DNA of 17,085 nt, from contig CAJUKL010000049.1 of NCBI GenBank assembly GCA_910587195.1, positions 1-17,085 on the forward strand, given 5' to 3'. Made by a program: the position numbers and the translations under genes. The notes under the pieces are model-generated. The model did no database searches. It was not told the origin of the DNA and saw only the letters and a program-made list of their open reading frames with translations. This stretch comes from an uncultured Clostridia bacterium (lineage in GTDB: Bacteria; Bacillota; Clostridia; Lachnospirales; Anaerotignaceae). The number at the start of each line of letters is the position of its first letter. Position 1 is the stretch's first letter. Shown here piece by piece: positions 14,035 to 17,085 of this stretch.

Positions 14035-17000
14035 TTATTCTACTGGGTCGGCAGCTGATGCTAGAGCAACTGGAACCTCTACATCAAGTGTTGATCCATC
14101 TGTAAGAGAAGAACCCTCTAACATATCTTTTGGAATTGCAATTTTAATTTTATTATTATTACCTGAAAGTTCATTAGATAAATCACTTGAAAGAGTTCCA
14201 AATGTAAAAGTTATTGTCTGTTCACCTGCATTACCAGTAGCTGTAACATTAGTCCAGTTACCAGTCAAAGAATCAGATGAAATCCAGCTACTTGCATCTT
14301 GGTTTGTTAATCCACCAGTTTTAACTTTACAACCTTTTAATGTTACCGGAATTTCTTGATTATCATTCACATTTTTATTGCCTTCAGCCATAGTAAGTTT
14401 AGCATCACTTGCAACTGATGCTTCTGATGGGTCTGTTGCAGCTGTAAAAGCAAATACTACAGTCAATTTTCCATCTGCAAGAGTAGCTTTTTTCACTTCC
14501 ATGCCTTCAGGTGGTGTAACTTTGTCTATTGTCCAATAATCTGCATTATCATCAAATTTAGCACCTACCACGCCACCATTATTAGCATCAGTGTTGGCTT
14601 CTAATGTCACTGAAATACCATATTTTGTACTTGGCAAAACTTTTGCAGGATCATCTGTATCACCTACTTTGTCAACAGGAGTAGCAGTGCCATCACCAGC
14701 TATTGTTACCCATTTTGCTGTTTCATCAACCGTTTCAGATTCTTTGTATAATACGCCACTTGGTATTGTCACATTAGGTGCTGTAAGTTCTTCATCCACT
14801 GTTAATGCAGGTATGCTTGACTCGCTCAAGTCAACTGTCTTGATAGTAGGGTTAGTTACAGTAATATCCATTGTCTTAGTAAGAGGCTGATTATCAGCAC
14901 CATTTATTGTATCACCTTTACTGTCAACCAATGCAGCAGTTACTGTTAAGTTTACATCTTCTGCAGCTGCAACGGTCAAAATACCTGTTGCTGTGCCATC
15001 ATTTGCATTAATAGTTGCACCACCTGTACTAGTAGCATCAAAGTCTGTTTTAGCTTCTTTTTTTTCGCCATCTTTACCTGCAACACTAAATTTAACTTTG
15101 CTGCCAGTAGGTGCATTGTCTACTTTTGCTGTCACATTAACAGTTACATCACTTTCTCCACCTGTCGTCACGCTTGGTGTTTCTGTAGCCGTTTCTGAGC
15201 CAACTGTTCCAGTAAGTCCGTTTGTTTCTGCAAATGCTGGTTTTGCTGCTTCTGCTGTTGCTTCAAAAGTAAATTTGTATGTTCCATCTTGTTGTATGCC
15301 CAAAGGTGCTGTGTCAGTAATAGTTGCACCTGCTGCTGCACCATTCACTGTTACTTTTTTCCCTGCAAGACTAAAGTTTTCTGCAAAAGTATTTGTACCA
15401 CCGATTGGTGCTAATGTTACAGTTGCTGTGTAAGTTTGTCCTGCAGTTAATGTAGTAGTTGATTCTGGATTATCACCTTTTGTAGCCCAAGTAATTTTAC
15501 TAGTTACAGGTGCTGAAGTATTAGCATCTTTACCTTCTATTGTCAATGTAGTTGGTGCTGTTCCCGCTGTTGCTGTTACACTCATTGCTCCAATGTCAGT
15601 TGCTGCAATTGGGGTTCCTTCGCTGCCACCATTTTCAGACAATGTTACAGTGATTGTTGCAGTCAAGTCGCCTGCTGTTGGGTATGCATGTGTATCATCA
15701 ACATCCAAAGCACCTTCAGGAATGGTTACAGTAAATGTTTCAGTTTTTGGTGTTGTGCTTGCATTATCGCCAGAACCACCTGCTGTTTCTCGGGTGCTTG
15801 GTTCTGTTTTTTCTGTAAATGCAACTGTAAAGGTACCTTCTCCAGCTTCTGCAGTTACTGTACCCTCTAATGTGTTTGTATTTTCACTTGGAGTAACAGT
15901 TATTTTATTAGCTGCTGTAGCAGTACTAAGGTTATAATCTGTTTTTATTTTTGCACCAATCAATGTAACTGTTGATGTATTGCTTCCTGTTACACCCGCA
16001 TTAAATATTACAGGTGTAGCTGTTGCTGTTACATCTTCTGCTTTTCCTACAACAATGTCATATTCTTGAACTGTCAAGTCTAGGGCAGCATCAGTAATAG
16101 TTATTGTCAATGTTCCAGTTCCTGCAATTTCATCTAAAGTTACACCAATTTTATATTTGCTTTCATCTACTGTTACATCTGTAGTGCCATCGTTATATGT
16201 AAGGGTAAATTTGTCCGCTGAAATGTCATCTTTTGTTGTACCTGCTGGCACTATAATGGTATTTCCCTTTATTGTAAAGTTACTTCCTGTTGTTGCCAAT
16301 TTTGCAACAGCTTTTGTTGATACTGTAACACCTTCAAGTTTTCCTTCAACTGTTGTTGCTTCGTCTGCTTTCACAGAAGCTGTAATTGTAACACCAGTTA
16401 TATCTGCTTGTGTTGCAGCAGCTTTGAAACTTGGAAGTGTAATTTTTCCAGTTGTATCTGGAGTTAATGGTACTTCTCCTGTCACAGTGTTGCCATCAGC
16501 ATAAACAAAAGTACCTGCTTCTTTATCTACAGACATCGTAACACTAACTTTAGTTGTAAATGGTTTATCAGCAGCATCTTTCAAAGTTGCTGTCAAAGGT
16601 AATGTTGTGCCTTGTTGCACTAATTTATCTCCGCTTATTGTAACTATTTTCAATACTTGAGGTATGTTTGGCTGTTCTGCCGCAACTTCAGCAGTCGCAG
16701 TAAAGGTCACACTTGTTGTGCTGCCTTTTACATCAGAAACTGTAACACCACATTCTTCTAAATCTTTAGTTGTTAAATCAGCAACATTAGCTGCAAAAGC
16801 ATAGCCTGTATCTGGGGTTAATTCCACATTTGCTGTTACTGTTTCTTTACTTTCACTTGATGTATCACCTTCTGCTACTGTTTCAGGTGTGTCAGGCGTG
16901 GTAACTTTTGTCCATTTCACAGGTTTTGCTGTAACACCTGTTGGAAGTCCTGTAATTTTTACATCTTCGCCTGCTGCTTTAGGTGCAGTTACTTGCAATT

Positions 17001-17085
17001 TTGCAATGTCAGCTTTAGCAATTTCAGTTGTTTCTTCCTCGCCATCACCAGGTTTTTCTTCGGAGCCGCCAATTTGTTCCACATC
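14035..17085 (-). CDS. Large repetitive cell-surface protein, 5' end outside the window (variable-region paralogue B)
   Basis: The frame is open to the right edge, so the protein begins outside the window; 1,016 residues are visible. The first 18 are the acidic linker DVEQIGGSEEKPGDGEEE, identical in DNA and protein to gene A. The rest is unlike gene A in sequence but like it in style: Thr/Val/Ala-rich Ig-like domains, very few Cys, and a related FTVTIPEGAL-type signature near 15,710-15,740. A section near 16,400-16,640 resembles Big_1-type domains. There is no LPXTG motif or membrane tail, so the anchor is presumably N-terminal. The first 18 bases after the gene's stop region (14016-14033) match gene A's (3604-3621) at 17 of 18 positions, supporting common descent. 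It is either a second complete surface protein or an alternative 3' cassette. Confidence 0.8.
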   Translation of the reverse strand, partial: DVEQIGGSEEKPGDGEEETTEIAKADIAKLQVTAPKAAGEDVKITGLPTGVTAKPVKWTKVTTPDTPETVAEGDTSSESKETVTANVELTPDTGYAFAANVADLTTKDLEECGVTVSDVKGSTTSVTFTATAEVAAEQPNIPQVLKIVTISGDKLVQQGTTLPLTATLKDAADKPFTTKVSVTMSVDKEAGTFVYADGNTVTGEVPLTPDTTGKITLPSFKAAATQADITGVTITASVKADEATTVEGKLEGVTVSTKAVAKLATTGSNFTIKGNTIIVPAGTTKDDISADKFTLTYNDGTTDVTVDESKYKIGVTLDEIAGTGTLTITITDAALDLTVQEYDIVVGKAEDVTATATPVIFNAGVTGSNTSTVTLIGAKIKTDYNLSTATAANKITVTPSENTNTLEGTVTAEAGEGTFTVAFTEKTEPSTRETAGGSGDNASTTPKTETFTVTIPEGALDVDDTHAYPTAGDLTATITVTLSENGGSEGTPIAATDIGAMSVTATAGTAPTTLTIEGKDANTSAPVTSKITWATKGDNPESTTTLTAGQTYTATVTLAPIGGTNTFAENFSLAGKKVTVNGAAAGATITDTAPLGIQQDGTYKFTFEATAEAAKPAFAETNGLTGTVGSETATETPSVTTGGESDVTVNVTAKVDNAPTGSKVKFSVAGKDGEKKEAKTDFDATSTGGATINANDGTATGILTVAAAEDVNLTVTAALVDSKGDTINGADNQPLTKTMDITVTNPTIKTVDLSESSIPALTVDEELTAPNVTIPSGVLYKESETVDETAKWVTIAGDGTATPVDKVGDTDDPAKVLPSTKYGISVTLEANTDANNGGVVGAKFDDNADYWTIDKVTPPEGMEVKKATLADGKLTVVFAFTAATDPSEASVASDAKLTMAEGNKNVNDNQEIPVTLKGCKVKTGGLTNQDASSWISSDSLTGNWTNVTATGNAGEQTITFTFGTLSSDLSNELSGNNNKIKIAIPKDMLEGSSLTDGSTLDVEVPVALASAADPVE
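17031..17085 (-). repeat. Inverted repeat, right copy: shared linker at the window edge
   Basis: The reverse complement equals 381-435 exactly over 55 bases up to the last base of the window. The match is in frame with gene B. The distance between the copies is about 16.6 kb. Because it stops at the window edge, this is a minimum length. Confidence 0.95.

Noticed and set aside
14006..16504. Plus-strand frames of 60-146 codons across surface gene B
   Set aside because: They are mirror shadows of the real minus-strand frame, with low-complexity Val/Ser/Ala products.

Overview
The window looks like a stretch of an anaerobic, low-GC, Gram-positive (Clostridia-type) genome. The evidence is AT-rich DNA, strong AGGAGG-type ribosome binding sites, two TTG starts, a group B type [FeFe] hydrogenase, a DacF/PBP5-like carboxypeptidase, a DUF2085 membrane protein and giant Thr/Val/Ala-rich surface proteins with Ig-like domains. 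No genus can be named from the sequence alone. There are no rRNA, tRNA, CRISPR, transposase or recombinase genes.

Layout. The two ends are roughly mirror images. On the left (3-3599, +) is the 3' part of a large surface-protein gene, followed by its terminator. On the right (14035-17085, -) is the 3' part of a second large surface-protein gene, followed by its terminator. The two share 55 identical bases in inverted orientation and in the same reading frame (381-435 and 17031-17085), encoding an acidic linker. After that they diverge completely until a short similar stretch just past their stop codons. Inside them lie two inverted copies (3685-4047 and 12745-13053) of an intergenic repeat built from a chain of hairpins. 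Five stem base pairs differ between the copies, yet pairing is kept.

The core holds a secreted D-Ala-D-Ala carboxypeptidase (-), then a divergent [FeFe] hydrogenase (+). Next is a minus-strand polyphosphate operon: ppk, ppx and a Cof-type HAD phosphatase. A helical protein of unknown function with a His/Asp-rich tail (+) is divergent from ppk, and two small membrane-protein genes (-) follow the second repeat. PPK carries an unusual Glu/Lys-rich C-terminal extension of about 83 residues with an AT-hook-like KPGRPRK core.

The most interesting points are four. First, the inverted pair of surface genes with a shared 5' part and different 3' parts could exchange their variable ends by inversion of the 16.6 kb between them, as in the Campylobacter fetus sap S-layer system. 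Second, the hairpin repeat shows pair-preserving changes. Third, the charged PPK tail and fourth, the neighbouring His-rich protein may be linked through polyphosphate. One caution: the right-hand shared segment is exactly 55 bases up to the window edge, which is what an assembly graph break with k = 55 would leave. The true shared repeat is therefore probably longer, and the right-hand gene is cut by the end of the window.
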